Below, in pieces: positions 6,953 to 6,959 of a DNA stretch of 6,959 bases. The stretch's first letter is position 1, and each line of letters opens with the position of its first letter. The notes under the pieces were generated by a model. That model was not told where the DNA came from. It saw only the letters and a program-made list of their open reading frames with translations, and searched no databases. A program made the translations under genes and the position numbers. Source of the DNA: Planctomycetota bacterium (GTDB taxonomy: Bacteria; Planctomycetota; Planctomycetia; Gemmatales; Gemmataceae); assembly GCA_018970845.1 (NCBI GenBank), contig JAGWVO010000193.1, positions 1-6,959 of the forward strand. The letters are read 5' to 3'.

Positions 6953-6959
6953 AAGGAGG
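6953..6959 (+). promoter_or_regulatory. Strong Shine-Dalgarno sequence at the right edge, for a gene beginning outside the window
   Basis: The window ends with AAGGAGG, a near-perfect anti-16S match, 72 nt after the stop of the SH3-domain gene on the same strand. A start codon would be expected 5-10 nt beyond the edge. The stretch 6881-6952 before it contains no gene I can support and no intrinsic terminator, so the downstream gene could be in the same transcript. Confidence 0.5.

Noticed and set aside
6745..6954. Minus-strand 69-codon frame at the right edge
   Set aside because: Most of it is antisense to the conserved C-terminal domain of the SH3 protein; no motif or ribosome site supports it.
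1..6959. CRISPR arrays, tRNA/rRNA genes, transposases or insertion-sequence ends
   Set aside because: None seen; repeated text in the window is limited to the Ala/Pro linker codons.

Overview
The window is very GC-rich DNA with strong G/C bias at third codon positions, almost fully coding. The likeliest source is a Planctomycetes bacterium, possibly Gemmatales-like. This rests on the secreted SH3-repeat protein at the right end, whose C-terminal domain resembles one I associate with planctomycetes, and on the presence of a PfaA/PfaD-type lipid synthase; the lineage is an inference, not a proof.

Layout from left to right: (1) positions 1-3339, minus strand, hold the first 1,113 residues of a large iterative type I polyketide / polyunsaturated-fatty-acid-type synthase. 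It contains a ketosynthase, a malonyl-type acyltransferase, a Pro/Ala-rich linker with a helical island, and the first helix of an acyl carrier domain, where the window ends. (2) 3336-4907 (possibly to 4985), minus strand, is the trans-acting enoyl reductase PfaD, overlapping the synthase start by 4 nt. (3) 5023-5697, minus strand, is deoxyribose-phosphate aldolase, deoC. (4) A 112-bp divergent intergenic region follows. (5) 5810-6880, plus strand, is an exported protein with two SH3-like domains, a TPR-like helical segment and a C-terminal beta domain. (6) The last 79 bp carry no gene but end exactly on a strong Shine-Dalgarno sequence, so another plus-strand gene probably starts just beyond the window.

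The three minus-strand genes read in the order deoC, pfaD, synthase. PfaD and the synthase are almost certainly translationally coupled and act together: the synthase condenses malonyl units on its carrier domains and PfaD reduces enoyl intermediates in trans, giving a PUFA-like, hydrocarbon or glycolipid acyl chain. Which product cannot be decided because the reductive and dehydratase parts lie outside the window. deoC may share the transcript, but a functional link is speculative.

The most notable feature is this lipid synthase locus with the enoyl reductase placed first rather than last. It belongs to a known family, so I would call it a variant of a described system rather than a new one.
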